Shown: positions 7,078 through 16,729, numbered from the stretch's first letter. The stretch is 64,000 bases of DNA from Nocardioides albertanoniae (GCF_006716315.1 NZ_VFOV01000001.1:478501-542500), one strand, 5' to 3'. Notes: generated by a model not told the origin, from the sequence alone. Program-made: numbers and translations.

Positions 7078-9663
7078 ATGTTCGAGCGGTTCACTGACCG
7101 AGCCCGCCGGGTGGTCGTGCTGGCCCAGGAAGAGGCCCGCATGCTCTCCCACAACTACATCGGGACCGAGCACATCCTGCTCGGCCTCATCCACGAGGGC
7201 GAGGGCGTCGCGGCCAAGGCCCTGGAGTCCCTCGACATCTCGCTCGAGGCGGTGCGCAACCAGGTCGAGGAGATCATCGGCCAGGGTCAGCAGGCGCCGT
7301 CCGGGCACATCCCGTTCACCCCGCGCGCCAAGAAGGTGCTCGAGCTGTCCCTGCGCGAGGCGCTGCAGCTCGGCCACTCCTACATCGGCACCGAGCACAT
7401 CCTGCTCGGCCTGATCCGTGAGGGCGAGGGCGTCGCCGCCCAGGTGCTGCAGAAGCTCGGCGCCGACCTCAACCGGGTGCGCCAGCAGGTCATCCAGCTG
7501 CTCTCGGGCTTCCAGGGCAAGGAGGGCCAGGGTGGCGCCTCCGGTGCGACCGCCACCGCCGGCACCACCTCGGCCGAGGCGCCTTCTTCGAGCCTCGTGC
7601 TCGACCAGTTCGGCCGCAACCTCACCCAGGACGCCCGCGACGGCAAGCTCGACCCGATCATCGGGCGCGAGAGCCAGATCGAGCGTGTGATGCAGGTGCT
7701 CTCGCGGCGTACGAAGAACAACCCGGTCCTCATCGGTGAGCCCGGCGTCGGCAAGACGTCGATCGTCGAGGGGCTCGCGCAGGACATCGTCAAGGGCACC
7801 GTGCCCGAGACGCTCAAGGACAAGCAGATCTACACGCTCGACCTGGGTGCGCTCGTCGCCGGCTCGCGCTACCGCGGTGACTTCGAGGAGCGCCTCAAGA
7901 AGGTGCTCAAGGAGATCAAGACCCGCGGCGACATCGTGCTGTTCATCGACGAGATCCACACCCTCGTCGGTGCGGGTGCGGCCGAGGGCGCCATCGACGC
8001 GGCCTCGATCCTCAAGCCGATGCTGGCTCGCGGTGAGCTGCAGACGATCGGCGCGACCACGCTCGACGAATACCGGAAGTACCTGGAGAAGGACGCCGCT
8101 CTCGAGCGCCGTTTCCAGCCGATCCAGGTGCCGGAGCCGGCCATCTCGGTCGCGATCGAGATGCTCAAGGGCATCCGTGACCGTTACGAGGCCCACCACC
8201 GGGTGACGATCACCGACGAGGCGCTCGTCTCCGCGGTGACGCTGGCCGACCGTTACATCTCCGACCGGTTCCTGCCCGACAAGGCCATCGATTTGATCGA
8301 CGAGGCCGGCTCGCGGCTGCGCATCCGCCGGATGACCGCCCCCGCCGACCTGCGCGAGTACGACGACAAGATCGCCGACGTACGCCAGCGCAAGGAGGCG
8401 GCGATCGACGGCCAGGACTTCGAGGCTGCCGCCCGTCTGCGGGATGAGGAGAAGCAGCTCATCGCCAAGAAGGCCGAGCGTGAGAAGGCCTGGCGCGACG
8501 GCGACATGGACGAGGTCGCCGAGGTCGACGAGGAGCTGATCGCCGAGGTGCTCGCCGTGGCGACCGGCATCCCGATGGTGCAGGTCAACGAGGAAGAGTC
8601 CCAGCGTCTGCTGCGCATGGAGGACGAGCTCCACAAGCGCGTCATCGGTCAGGACGAGGCCGTCAAGGCGCTCTCCCGGGCGATCCGCCGCACGCGTGCG
8701 GGTCTGAAGGACCCCAAGCGCCCCGGTGGTTCGTTCATCTTCGCCGGTCCGTCCGGTGTCGGAAAGACGTGGCTGTCCAAGACGCTCGCCGAGTTCCTCT
8801 TCGGTGACGAAGAGGCGCTGATCCAGCTCGACATGTCGGAGTTCGGCGAGAAGCACACCGTCTCGCGGCTCTTCGGTTCGCCTCCGGGCTACGTCGGCTA
8901 CGAAGAGGGTGGCCAGCTCACCGAGAAGGTGCGCCGCAAGCCGTTCTCCGTGGTGCTCTTCGACGAGGTCGAGAAGGCCCACCCGGACATCTTCAACTCG
9001 CTGCTGCAGATCCTGGAGGAAGGTCGCCTGACCGACTCGCAGGGCCGGGTGGTCGACTTCAAGAACACCGTCATCATCATGACCACCAACCTCGGCACGA
9101 GGGACATCGCGAAGTCGGTCAACCTGGGCTTCTCCCAGGCCAACGACGCCGCGGGCTCCTACGAGAAGATGAAGGCCAAGGTCACCGACGAGCTCAAGCA
9201 GCACTTCCGGCCTGAGTTCCTCAACCGTGTCGACGAAGTGATCGTGTTCCCGCCGCTCTCGCAGGACCAGATCATGTCGATGGTGGACAACATGATCTCG
9301 GCCGTCGAGGTTCGGCTCAAGGACCGCGACATGGGCATCGAGCTCACCACGCCCGCGAAGGAGCTGCTCGCCAAGCGCGGCTTCGACCCGGTGCTGGGTG
9401 CTCGTCCGCTGCGCCGCACGGTGCAGCGCGAGATCGAGGACATGCTCGCCGAGAAGATGCTCTACGGCGACATCGGCCCCGGCGAGATCGTGCTCGTCGG
9501 TGTCGACGGCGAGGGTCCAGAGGCGACCTTCACCTTCGAGGGCCAGAAGCGCTCGGCGATTCCCGACGTCCCCCCGCTGGAAGGCGCGAGCGTCTCTGAC
9601 GCCGAGCTTCCCGACCAGGACGAGCCGGTGAACATCGAGAAGCCCAAGCCGGAATCCGACTGA
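7078..9663 (+). CDS. clpC: ATP-dependent Clp protease ATPase subunit ClpC
   Basis: ClpC is the AAA+ unfoldase that feeds substrates into ClpP. The 861-residue protein has two N-terminal Clp repeat motifs ([12 protein letters not shown] and [12 protein letters not shown]), AAA-1 with Walker [10 protein letters not shown] and Walker [11 protein letters not shown], a UVR-type middle segment ([21 protein letters not shown]), and AAA-2 with GPSGVGKTW and [15 protein letters not shown]. The LGF at the end of the second nucleotide domain (VNLGFSQ) corresponds to the ClpP-docking tripeptide. The start at 7078 ([11 protein letters not shown]) matches the family and is preceded by AGGAGA; an ATG at 7036 would add 14 foreign residues. 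It corresponds to M. tuberculosis clpC1. Confidence 0.98.
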   Translation: MFERFTDRARRVVVLAQEEARMLSHNYIGTEHILLGLIHEGEGVAAKALESLDISLEAVRNQVEEIIGQGQQAPSGHIPFTPRAKKVLELSLREALQLGHSYIGTEHILLGLIREGEGVAAQVLQKLGADLNRVRQQVIQLLSGFQGKEGQGGASGATATAGTTSAEAPSSSLVLDQFGRNLTQDARDGKLDPIIGRESQIERVMQVLSRRTKNNPVLIGEPGVGKTSIVEGLAQDIVKGTVPETLKDKQIYTLDLGALVAGSRYRGDFEERLKKVLKEIKTRGDIVLFIDEIHTLVGAGAAEGAIDAASILKPMLARGELQTIGATTLDEYRKYLEKDAALERRFQPIQVPEPAISVAIEMLKGIRDRYEAHHRVTITDEALVSAVTLADRYISDRFLPDKAIDLIDEAGSRLRIRRMTAPADLREYDDKIADVRQRKEAAIDGQDFEAAARLRDEEKQLIAKKAEREKAWRDGDMDEVAEVDEELIAEVLAVATGIPMVQVNEEESQRLLRMEDELHKRVIGQDEAVKALSRAIRRTRAGLKDPKRPGGSFIFAGPSGVGKTWLSKTLAEFLFGDEEALIQLDMSEFGEKHTVSRLFGSPPGYVGYEEGGQLTEKVRRKPFSVVLFDEVEKAHPDIFNSLLQILEEGRLTDSQGRVVDFKNTVIIMTTNLGTRDIAKSVNLGFSQANDAAGSYEKMKAKVTDELKQHFRPEFLNRVDEVIVFPPLSQDQIMSMVDNMISAVEVRLKDRDMGIELTTPAKELLAKRGFDPVLGARPLRRTVQREIEDMLAEKMLYGDIGPGEIVLVGVDGEGPEATFTFEGQKRSAIPDVPPLEGASVSDAELPDQDEPVNIEKPKPESD

Positions 9664-9679
9664 CCCAGAAGTGCCTTAT

Positions 9680-9720
9680 CCACGCCGGGTGACCAGTGAC
9701 TGGTCACCCGGCGTGGTCTA
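9680..9720. terminator. Bidirectional terminator between clpC and mutY
   Basis: CCACGCCGGGTGACCAG (9680-9696) and CTGGTCACCCGGCGTGG (9700-9716) form a perfect 17-bp stem with a TGA loop. TCTATTT follows on the plus side. It lies 16 bases after the clpC stop and 63 bases from the mutY stop, so it can end transcription from both convergent genes. Confidence 0.85.
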
Positions 9721-9742
9721 TTTCCTGGTCTGATTCGGAAGC

Positions 9743-9812
9743 CGACTTCTTGGGGTCGGAATTCGACTTCTCGGGAGATTAGGGAAGAGCGAAGAAGTCG
9801 GGCTCGACTTCT
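9743..9812. repeat. Short CGACTTCT word repeats at the mutY 3' end
   Basis: CGACTTCT occurs at 9743-9750, 9764-9771 and 9805-9812, and its complement AGAAGTCG at 9793-9800. The last two form AGAAGTCG-GGCT-CGACTTCT, a perfect 8-bp dyad within the final codons of mutY. The same design of short words facing a palindrome between convergent genes is seen in longer form at 16.6, 11.5 and 57.2 kb. This may be a degenerate example or coincidence. Confidence 0.35.
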
Positions 9813-10642
9813 GTGGCCAAGTTGTCTTTCAAGAGGCCGTTCAGGGCGCGCTCGCGTTGGGTGTTGTCCGACCAGACCGTGTCGAGCCGGCTGCGGTGCA
9901 CGGGGGAGTCGGCGTCGCGGAGCACGGCCATCAACCGACCGCGGCACTGCCGGTCGGTGCCGGCCCAGGTCTGCACCTTTCGAGGCGGGCCGTCATAGGC
10001 GGGGTGACCGGCCGTGCGCCAGGCACAGAGATCGGCCACCGGACAGCGGCCGCACGCAGGGTTGCTCGCCGTGCACACGAGCGCGCCGAGCTCCATGACG
10101 GCGACCGACCAGGTCGCGGCGGTCGGCTCGTCGTCGGGCAGCACGCTCGCGGCCAGCTCGCGCTCGGCCTTGTTGACCGATTGCGCGGGGAACTCGACTC
10201 CGCTCAGCGTCCTGGCGAGCACGCGGCGTACGTTGGTGTCGAGGACGACGTGTCGCCTGCCGTAGGCGAAGGTGGCGATCGCGGCCGCGGTGTAGTCGCC
10301 GACGCCGGGGAGCGCGATCAGGTCGTCGTACGCCGCGGGCACCTCGCCCGCGTGACGCTCGAGGATCGCGGTGGCGGCCGCGTGCAGCCGCAGGGCGCGC
10401 CGCGGATAGCCGAGGCGGCCCCAGGCGCGTACGGACTCGCCGGTCGGCTCGGCGGCCAGGTCGGCGGGGGTGGGCCAGCGGTCGAGCCACGCCTCGTGGA
10501 CGGGGAGGACCCGGCTGACCGGAGTCTGCTGAAGCATGAACTCGCTGACCATCACCGACCACGGGGTTGCGCTCGTCGAGCGCCACGGGAGGTCGCGTGC
10601 GTTGGCGTCGTACCAGTCGAGGACGGCGTCGTGGAGATCCAT
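9779..10642 (-). CDS. mutY: A/G-specific adenine DNA glycosylase (MutY-type)
   Basis: This protein removes adenine mispaired with 8-oxoguanine in base excision repair. The 287-residue sequence has the HhH-GPD core: FMLQQTPVSRV, the helix-hairpin-helix LPGVGDYTAAAI, the catalytic-Asp region HVVLDTNVRRVL, and a [4Fe-4S] loop with C-x6-C-x2-C-x5-C spacing (CTASNPACGRCPVADLC). The C-terminal NUDIX-like domain of enterobacterial MutY is absent, as usual for short actinobacterial forms. The ATG at 10642 is used; a GTG one codon upstream is the alternative. It is convergent with clpC and divergent from the membrane protein at 10726. M. tuberculosis mutY (Rv3589) has an equivalent position. Confidence 0.93.
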   Translation of the reverse strand: MDLHDAVLDWYDANARDLPWRSTSATPWSVMVSEFMLQQTPVSRVLPVHEAWLDRWPTPADLAAEPTGESVRAWGRLGYPRRALRLHAAATAILERHAGEVPAAYDDLIALPGVGDYTAAAIATFAYGRRHVVLDTNVRRVLARTLSGVEFPAQSVNKAERELAASVLPDDEPTAATWSVAVMELGALVCTASNPACGRCPVADLCAWRTAGHPAYDGPPRKVQTWAGTDRQCRGRLMAVLRDADSPVHRSRLDTVWSDNTQRERALNGLLKDNLATEVEPDFFALP

Positions 10643-10725
10643 CACACACCGATTGTGCCGTGCGACAGGTATGGCCCCGGAGTGGCACCCCGCATCCCGA
10701 AGATCTGGTCATTACCGTGTCACCC

Positions 10726-11460
10726 ATGGCGCGCACGACACGGACCCGAGGACGGCAACGGGCCTCGGTGTATTGGCGCCGGCGGGTGGCTGTGCTCGCG
10801 ATCGTCCTGCTTCTCATCGTCGGGATCTCGCGGCTCTTCGTCGGTGGGTCCGACGAGCCCGACGACACCGCGTCGCAGGTTGCCGACAAGCCCGCGGCGA
10901 CCGTGACGGTCACTCCGACGCCGGATGCCGACCCGTCGAAGCAGGCCGGCGACGCCACGGGTGGCAAGCCCGAGAAGCCCGGAAAGCCCGAGAAGTCCAC
11001 GAGCTCGGCGCCGCCCGAGCCCACCGGCGAGTGCTCGCCCTCCGACGTGATCCTCAAGCCCGCTGTCACCAACGGCTATGCGGAGGACAACGTCACCATC
11101 CCGCTCGAGGTGCGCACGGCGAAGGCCGCCGCCTGCATCTGGAAGGTGTCCGACGACGCCCTGCAGGTGCGGATCTCGCAGAAGGGCGGTGACCTGGTCT
11201 GGTCGACGGTCGCCTGCCCCAAGGCGGTGCCGACCAAGGACATCGTCCTCCGCCGCGACACCGTCACCACGCTTCCCCTGACCTGGAGCGGCCGCCGCAT
11301 CGTCGCCGACGAGTGCACCGGCCACGGCCCGTGGGTGAAGCCCAACTTCTTCGTGATCGTCGCCTCCGCCCTCGGCGGCGAACCCTCCTCCGCCACCTTC
11401 GGCCTCTACAAGCCCGGCAGCACCCTGCCGCGTACCGAGCCCGACACCCCCGCCAACTGA
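10726..11460 (+). CDS. Single-pass membrane protein with extracytoplasmic domain (Rv3587c-like)
   Basis: The 244-residue product has a basic cytoplasmic start (MARTTRTRGRQRA), one membrane helix at about residues 23-41 (VAVLAIVLLLIVGISRLFV), a Pro/Lys/Thr linker, and a folded C-terminal domain with several Cys (GECSPSD, AACIWKV, VACPKAV, ADECTG) likely outside the cell. M. tuberculosis encodes the similarly organised Rv3587c between mutY and disA; function unknown. A TACCGT box ends seven bases before the ATG, suggesting a leaderless transcript and supporting this start; a GTG at 10717 is the alternative. It ends just before a 21-bp repeat island. Confidence 0.8.
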   Translation: MARTTRTRGRQRASVYWRRRVAVLAIVLLLIVGISRLFVGGSDEPDDTASQVADKPAATVTVTPTPDADPSKQAGDATGGKPEKPGKPEKSTSSAPPEPTGECSPSDVILKPAVTNGYAEDNVTIPLEVRTAKAAACIWKVSDDALQVRISQKGGDLVWSTVACPKAVPTKDIVLRRDTVTTLPLTWSGRRIVADECTGHGPWVKPNFFVIVASALGGEPSSATFGLYKPGSTLPRTEPDTPAN

Positions 11461-11472
11461 CACACCCTCCCT

Positions 11473-11691
11473 GCCGAGAAGTCACCCCTGCAGGCCGAGA
11501 GGTCACGTGTGCAGGTCGAAGCGTCACTTCTGCAGGTCGAGTGGGCACGTAGATGCCCACTCGACCTGCAGAAACGACCTCTCGCCCTGCAGGAGTGACT
11601 CTTCGGCGTGCGGGAGTGACCTCTCGCCCTGCAGGAGTGACTCTTCGGCGTGCGGGAGTGACCTCTCACCCTGCAGGAGTGACTTCTCGGC
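11473..11691. repeat. 21-bp repeat island 1 with central palindrome
   Basis: Three forward 21-bp units (11473, 11494, 11515) of pattern GYCGARNNGTCAC then TGCAG lead into a perfect palindrome: a 20-bp arm (11528-11547), a six-base loop, and its complement (11554-11573). Five reverse units follow (11572-11676), alternating between two variants, and a partial unit ends at 11691. The outermost 13 bases, GCCGAGAAGTCAC at left and GTGACTTCTCGGC at right, are exact reverse complements. The island fills the gap between the membrane protein and disA, which converge, and probably ends transcription from both sides. It is not CRISPR: there are no spacers. Confidence 0.9.
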
Positions 11692-11697
11692 GGAGGG

Positions 11698-12780
11698 TCA
11701 GACGTAGCGTTCGAGGATGGTGGATTCGGCGAGGCGGGAGAGGCCTTCGCGTACGGAGCGGGCGCGGAGCTCGCCGACGCCTTCGACGGCCTGGAGGTCG
11801 TCGACGCTGGCGGAGAGGAGCTTCTGGAGGGTGCCGAAGTGGTCGACGAGGCGGTCGACGACGGCGGGTGGCAGCCGCGGCACCTTGGCGAGGAGGCGGT
11901 AGCCGCGCGGGGCGACGGCGCCGTCGAGAGCCTCGGAGGTGGTCAGGCCCAGCACGCGGGCGGTGGCGGCGGGGTCGACGAGCTCGGCGGAGTTGAGCGC
12001 CTCGAGCTCGGCGAGCAGCTCCTCGGGCGACCGCGCGCGGCGGCCGCGGGGGAGGTAGTCGCGGATGACCATCTCGCGCTCCGCGTCGACGCCGGTGATG
12101 AGCTCCTCCAGTTGGAGGGAGAGCAACCGGCCGTCGGTGCCGAGCTCGAGGACGTAGTCCTCTATCTCGCGGGCGATGCGGGTCACCATCTCGAGGCGTT
12201 GCGCCACGACGGCGACGTCGCGCACGGTCACCAGGTCTTCGATCTCGAGCGCCGAGAGGGTCGAGGCGACCTCGTCGAGGCGCAGCTTGTAGCGCTCCAG
12301 CGTCGCCAGCGCCTGGTTGGCGCGAGAGAGGATCTGCCCGGAGTCTTCGAGGACGTGGCGGGTCTGACCGACGTACGCCGCGATGATCTGCATCGACTGG
12401 GACACCGAGATCACCGGCTGGCCGGTCTGCTTGGCGACCCGGTCGGCGGTGCGGTGCCGGGTGCCGGTCTCGGTCGAGGGGATCGTGTGGTCGGGCATCA
12501 GGTGGACGGCGGCCTGCACGATGCGGCTGAGGGAGTCGTCGACGATGATCGCCCCGTCCATCTTGGCGAGCTCACGCAGGCCGGTGGAGGTGAAGGGCAC
12601 GTCGAGGGTGAACCCGCCGGTCGATATCGCATCGACCATCGGGTCGAAACCGAGCACGATCAGCGCGCCGGTGCGGCCACGAAGAATGCGCTCGAGTCCG
12701 TCGCGCAGCGGTGTCCCGGGCGCGATCAGTGCGAGCACTTCGCGCAGTCGGATGGAGTCCGCGGTGCGGTCGGCGGCCAC
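11698..12780 (-). CDS. disA: Diadenylate cyclase DisA, DNA-integrity scanning protein
   Basis: DisA makes cyclic di-AMP from two ATP and slows when it meets branched DNA. The 360-residue protein has the N-terminal DAC domain with DGA (residues 75-77) and RHRTA (108-112), a helical linker, and a C-terminal helix-hairpin-helix domain ([33 protein letters not shown]). The start is GTG at 12780, preceded by GAAAGGAA at good spacing; longer frames upstream are not conserved. It lies downstream of radA on the same strand with an 88-base gap. RadA is known to partner DisA in several bacteria. The stop is seven bases from repeat island 1. Confidence 0.96.
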   Translation of the reverse strand: MAADRTADSIRLREVLALIAPGTPLRDGLERILRGRTGALIVLGFDPMVDAISTGGFTLDVPFTSTGLRELAKMDGAIIVDDSLSRIVQAAVHLMPDHTIPSTETGTRHRTADRVAKQTGQPVISVSQSMQIIAAYVGQTRHVLEDSGQILSRANQALATLERYKLRLDEVASTLSALEIEDLVTVRDVAVVAQRLEMVTRIAREIEDYVLELGTDGRLLSLQLEELITGVDAEREMVIRDYLPRGRRARSPEELLAELEALNSAELVDPAATARVLGLTTSEALDGAVAPRGYRLLAKVPRLPPAVVDRLVDHFGTLQKLLSASVDDLQAVEGVGELRARSVREGLSRLAESTILERYV

Positions 12781-12868
12781 GAGATTCCTTTCGGGGTGGG
12801 ATGTGCTGATTCTAACCGTGAACCCAACCGTAACGCCGAGAATGAGCGACCACGAGTCACCAAGTCGA

Positions 12869-14254
12869 TCACACCAAGCGGAGGAATTCCAACGCCGAAG
12901 TGATGCTGTGCACCTCAAAGACACGCATACCGTCGACATTGCGCTCGTTGGGGCGCGGAGGCACCGGCGTGCCCGGATCGGCCGGGACGACCGCAACCGT
13001 GAATCCCAGCCGCGCAGCCTCGGAGAGCCGCTGGTCGAGGTCGCGCACCCGGCGCAGCTCTCCGGCCAGGCCGATCTCGCCGAGCGCCACCACGCCCCGC
13101 GGCGTGGGTGTGCCGGTGTGGCTCGATGCGACCGACAGCGCCGTGGCCAGGTCGGCGGCGGGGTCGCTGATCCGTGCCCCGCCGACGGTCGAGGCGAACA
13201 CGTCGCGGCCCGAGAGCGTGACCTTCGCGTGGCGCTGCAGCACGGCCAGGATCATCGCCAGCCGGGAGCCGTCCAACCCCGAGGTCGTACGCTTCGCCCG
13301 CTCCTCCGCGCCCAGCACGGTCAGCGCCTGGATCTCCGCGAGCAGGGGGCGGCGGCCCTCCATCGTCACGGTCACGCAGGTGCCGGGCACCGAGACATGG
13401 TGGGTCTCCACGAAGAGCCCGGACGGGTCGGTGACCGCCACGATGCCCTCGGAGGACAGGTCGAAGCAGCCCACCTCGTCGACCGGGCCGAAGCGGTTCT
13501 TCATCGCCCGCACCATCCGGAACCGGGAGTCGCGCGCGCCCTCGAAGTGGAGGACGACGTCGACCAGGTGCTCCAGCACCCGCGGCCCGGCGATCGCTCC
13601 GTCCTTGGTCACGTGGCCGACCACGACGACGGTGATGTTGCGGGTCTTGGCCACCCGGATCAGCGCGGCCGCGACCTCGCGCACCTGGGTCACCCCGCCC
13701 GGGATGCCCTCGATGCCGGAGGCCCCGATGGTCTGCACGGAGTCGACCACGATCAGCTCGGGCCGGCTCTCCTCGATGTGGGTGAGCACCGCACCGAGGT
13801 CGGTCTCGGCAGCGAGATAGAGCTCGTCCTGGATCGCGCTGGTGCGGTCGGCGCGCAGCCGCACCTGGGAGGCCGACTCCTCGCCGGTCACATAGAGCGC
13901 CCGACGCCCGTAACGAGCCGTCTGCGCCGCCACCTCGAGGAGGAGCGTCGACTTCCCCACGCCCGGCTCGCCGGCGAGCAGGATGGCCGCGCCCGGCACC
14001 AGCCCGCCGCCGAGCACCCGGTCGAGCTCGGGCACCCCGCTGGTGCGTCGCTCGGACTCGGAGACCGAGACGGTGCCGATCGGCACCGCGGCGGAGGAGA
14101 CGGGGGCCGTCGGCGTACGTCCGACCGGGGCCGCCGCCTCGGCGACCGATCCCCAGGCCTGGCACTCGCCGCAGCGGCCGACCCACTTCATCGTCTCCCA
14201 GCCGCACTCCGAGCAGCGGTAGGTGGCGCGTTTGGACGAGCGTGCGGAAGCCAT
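12869..14254 (-). CDS. radA: DNA repair protein RadA (Sms)
   Basis: RadA is a RecA-like branch-migration helicase acting in recombination. The 461-residue protein has an N-terminal C4 zinc ribbon (Cys14, 17, 28, 31: [18 protein letters not shown]), Walker [10 protein letters not shown], Walker [10 protein letters not shown], the RadA-specific KNRFG motif ([16 protein letters not shown]), and a C-terminal Lon-protease-like domain ([13 protein letters not shown] onward). The start at 14254 ([14 protein letters not shown]) fits the family and precedes the zinc ribbon closely. It is transcribed toward disA and divergent from the LacI-family gene, with a 149-base intergenic region. Order and content match M. 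tuberculosis Rv3585-Rv3586, although there the pair is on opposite strands relative to neighbours. Confidence 0.97.
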   Translation of the reverse strand: MASARSSKRATYRCSECGWETMKWVGRCGECQAWGSVAEAAAPVGRTPTAPVSSAAVPIGTVSVSESERRTSGVPELDRVLGGGLVPGAAILLAGEPGVGKSTLLLEVAAQTARYGRRALYVTGEESASQVRLRADRTSAIQDELYLAAETDLGAVLTHIEESRPELIVVDSVQTIGASGIEGIPGGVTQVREVAAALIRVAKTRNITVVVVGHVTKDGAIAGPRVLEHLVDVVLHFEGARDSRFRMVRAMKNRFGPVDEVGCFDLSSEGIVAVTDPSGLFVETHHVSVPGTCVTVTMEGRRPLLAEIQALTVLGAEERAKRTTSGLDGSRLAMILAVLQRHAKVTLSGRDVFASTVGGARISDPAADLATALSVASSHTGTPTPRGVVALGEIGLAGELRRVRDLDQRLSEAARLGFTVAVVPADPGTPVPPRPNERNVDGMRVFEVHSITSALEFLRLV

Positions 14255-14359
14255 GACCAGCAACCTAGAGCACAGCACCGACATCGGATCCGACCGAGAC
14301 CCACGCCACCACTTCTGGACCGTGAGCGCTGCCCGGGTTCACCCTTCGTTACGATGTCT

Positions 14360-14371
14360 TGGAACGATCCA
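14360..14371. promoter_or_regulatory. Candidate LacI-family operator
   Basis: TGGAACGATCCA is a CpG-centred pseudo-palindrome (TGGA-ACGA-TCCA) of the type LacI-family repressors bind. It lies just downstream of a TACGAT -10-like box (14350-14355) and 33 bases before the LacI-family start, so it would cover the transcription start of that gene. Autoregulation is inferred. Confidence 0.4.
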
Positions 14372-14403
14372 GAGTTCTCACACGGCACCTAGGGAGGCAG
14401 AGC

Positions 14404-15441
14404 GTGGTGATGCCGCGTTCGGGTGGTCATATCTCGGCCGCCCCGCCGACCCTCGCCGACGTCGCCGAGCTCGCCGGAGTCTCGAGGCAGACGGTCTCCA
14501 ACGCCGTCAACAACCCCGATCTGCTGCGCGCCGACACCCTGGCCAGGGTGCAGGAGGCGATCGACAAGCTCGGCTACCAGCCCAACCGCGCCGCCCGCAG
14601 CCTGCGCACCCGAGCGAGTCACCTGATCGGCCTGCGGATGCCTGCCCTCCAGGAGGGCACCGCCAACGCGATGATGGACCGTTTCGTCCACACCTTCGTC
14701 GAGGCAGCGGCCGAGACCGGCTATCACGTGCTCCTCTTCTACGGTGACCCCGAAGACCCCCTCGACGGCTACGACGAGCTGCTCCGCTCGACCGCGGTCG
14801 ACGCCTTCGTCGTGACCGACACCCACCTCGGCGGTCAGCAGACCACCTGGCTGCAGTCGCGCCGTGCTCGCTTCGTCTCCTTCGGGCGACCCTGGACCCA
14901 GCCCGACGCCAAGCATCCCTGGGTCGACGTCGACCTCGCCTACGGCGCCGAGATCGCCACCGAGCACCTCATCGAGCGCGGCCACTCCAAGATCGCCTGG
15001 ATCGGCTGGCACAAGGACTCGCTCCTGGGCGAGGAGCGGCGCAGCGGCTGGATCCACGCGATGCACACCCACGGCCTCTCGACCACCGGCCTGGCCTCGC
15101 GTACGGAGGACTCGATCAGCTCCGGCAAGGCCGCCGCCGACGCGATCCTCGACGAGACCAAGCCCACCGCGCTCGTCTGCGCCTCCGACACGCTCGCGAT
15201 GGGCGTGCTCCATTCGCTCTTCGAAAGAAGACTCCGCCTCGGCGAGGACATCGCCGTGGTCGGCTTCGACGACTCCCAGGTCGCGCAGACGGTGCCGCCG
15301 GGCATCACGTCCGTACGCCCGCCGCTCGAGGAGGCCGCCCGCGAGCTGGTCAAGGCGCTCGAGGAGCTGCTCGCCACCCCGTCCTACGCCGCGCCCGGTG
15401 TGATGCTCAAACCCGTTCTGACCGTCCGAGGGTCTTCATAG
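14404..15441 (+). CDS. LacI-family transcriptional regulator
   Basis: A repressor of the LacI/GalR family. The N-terminal helix-turn-helix and hinge are clear (TLADVAELAGVSRQTVSNAVNN, then KLGYQPNRAARSLRTR), followed by a periplasmic-binding-protein-like effector domain with LIGLRMPALQEG, HLIERGHSKIAWIG, ALVCASDTLAMGVL and AVVGFDDSQVAQTVPPG. A GTG at 14404 is chosen because AGGGAGG sits six bases before it; an ATG at 14410 would lose two residues. About 345 residues, normal length. The ligand, presumably a sugar or related compound, is unknown. It is divergent from radA and 28 bases upstream of the reductase gene, but no sugar transporter is adjacent. Confidence 0.9.
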   Translation: MVMPRSGGHISAAPPTLADVAELAGVSRQTVSNAVNNPDLLRADTLARVQEAIDKLGYQPNRAARSLRTRASHLIGLRMPALQEGTANAMMDRFVHTFVEAAAETGYHVLLFYGDPEDPLDGYDELLRSTAVDAFVVTDTHLGGQQTTWLQSRRARFVSFGRPWTQPDAKHPWVDVDLAYGAEIATEHLIERGHSKIAWIGWHKDSLLGEERRSGWIHAMHTHGLSTTGLASRTEDSISSGKAAADAILDETKPTALVCASDTLAMGVLHSLFERRLRLGEDIAVVGFDDSQVAQTVPPGITSVRPPLEEAARELVKALEELLATPSYAAPGVMLKPVLTVRGSS

Positions 15442-15469
15442 TTCACGGGTTCCGCGCGACGATGGCTTC

Positions 15470-16630
15470 ATGGGAACTGAATCCATCGTCGTCATCGGTG
15501 CTGGTCTCGCGGCTGCCAGTGCCATCGAGGCCCTTCGTGACGAGGGGTACGCCGGCCGCCTGACCCTGGTGGGCAAGGAGCCCGAGCTTCCGTACGAGCG
15601 ACCGCAGCTCTCCAAGGAGTTCCTCGCCGGTGACAAGGAGTTCGAGCCCTCCCACGACGAGGCGTGGTACGCCGAGAAGGACGTCACCGTGCTGACCGGC
15701 ACCACGGCGACCGCGATCGACCTGGACAACGGCTCGGTCGCGCTCGACACGGGGGAGACGGTGCCGTTCGGCCAGCTGCTGCTGGCCACCGGCGCGGCGC
15801 CGAAGACCCCGCCGATCCCCGGCGTCGAGACCGCGATGACGCTCCGCACCGTCGACGACGCCCGCCGGCTCAAGGACGCGGTCTCGTCCGGCACCCGGGT
15901 CGTCACGATCGGCGGCGGCTGGATCGGTCTCGAGGTCGCCGCCTCCGTGACGGCGCTCGGCGCCCAAGCGGTCGTGGTGGAGGCCGCGGCCCAGCCGCTC
16001 CTGGGTGCGCTCGGTCCGGTGCTCGGCAAGCACGTCGCCGACCTGCACGCTCGTCACGGCGTCGAGGTCCACACCGAGACGACCGTGGAAGCGATCGAGC
16101 CCGGAGTCGTACGCACCAGCGCCGGCGAGATCCCCGCCGACATCGTGCTCGTCGCCGTCGGAGCGGCACCGGCCGTCGACCTGGCCGAGGCGGCCGGCCT
16201 CGAGGTCGGCGACGGCATCGTGGTCGACGAGCGGCTGCGTACGTCTGATCCTCGTGTTTTCGCCGCGGGCGACGTCGCGCTCGCGAAGCACACCACGCTC
16301 GGCCCGCTGCGCGTCGAGCACTGGGACAACGCGCTCAAGCAGGGCCGACTGGCGGCGCGCTCGATGCTCGGCAAGGACGGCGTCTACGACTGGCAGCCCT
16401 ACTTCTTCACCGACCAGTTCGAGTTCTCGATGGAGTACGTCGGCCGCTCCACCCCCGAGGACGAGGCGGTGCTCCGCGGCAACGTCGACGGCGACGAGTT
16501 CATCGCCTACTGGCAGCGCGGCCGCACCGTCACCGCCGGCATGAACGTCGGCATCTGGGACGTCAACGACAAGCTCCGCGAGCTGGTCGGCACCGACGCC
16601 GACCCCGACCAGCTCACCGATACCCCCTGA
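15470..16630 (+). CDS. FAD-dependent ferredoxin/rubredoxin reductase-type oxidoreductase
   Basis: The 386-residue flavoprotein belongs to the rhodocoxin/putidaredoxin-reductase family that passes electrons from NAD(P)H to small iron-sulfur proteins. It has the FAD motif IVVIGAGLAAASA at the N-terminus, YERPQLSK, a second dinucleotide fold (VVTIGGGWIGLEVAA), the FAAGDVA motif with FAD ribityl-binding Asp, and the reductase C-terminal domain (VEHWDNALKQGR, WQPYFFTDQFEFSMEYVG). No ferredoxin or cytochrome P450 gene is adjacent, so the partner is unknown. The ribosome site is weak. It follows the LacI gene closely, which might control it. It ends at repeat island 4. Confidence 0.9.
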   Translation: MGTESIVVIGAGLAAASAIEALRDEGYAGRLTLVGKEPELPYERPQLSKEFLAGDKEFEPSHDEAWYAEKDVTVLTGTTATAIDLDNGSVALDTGETVPFGQLLLATGAAPKTPPIPGVETAMTLRTVDDARRLKDAVSSGTRVVTIGGGWIGLEVAASVTALGAQAVVVEAAAQPLLGALGPVLGKHVADLHARHGVEVHTETTVEAIEPGVVRTSAGEIPADIVLVAVGAAPAVDLAEAAGLEVGDGIVVDERLRTSDPRVFAAGDVALAKHTTLGPLRVEHWDNALKQGRLAARSMLGKDGVYDWQPYFFTDQFEFSMEYVGRSTPEDEAVLRGNVDGDEFIAYWQRGRTVTAGMNVGIWDVNDKLRELVGTDADPDQLTDTP

Positions 16631-16727
16631 GCCGAGTCGGCTCGTCCTGACCGAGATCCCCGCCGAGTCGGCTCGTTATAACGAGCCGACTCGACGTTGT
16701 TTCACGTCAGAACGAGCCGACTCGACG
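16631..16727. repeat. 31-bp-unit symmetric repeat island with perfect palindrome
   Basis: Two forward copies of GCCGAGTCGGCTCGT (16631-16645 and 16662-16676) meet two reverse copies (16681-16697 and 16711-16727). At the centre, CGAGTCGGCTCGTTA (16664-16678) and TAACGAGCCGACTCG (16679-16693) make a perfect 30-bp palindrome. On each side the unit period is 31 bases and each unit continues with a (C/T)CTGAC word. The island starts at the reductase stop and ends at the M15 peptidase stop, between convergent genes. The layout copies the 21-bp islands although the unit sequence differs. Confidence 0.85.
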
Positions 16728-16729
16728 GG

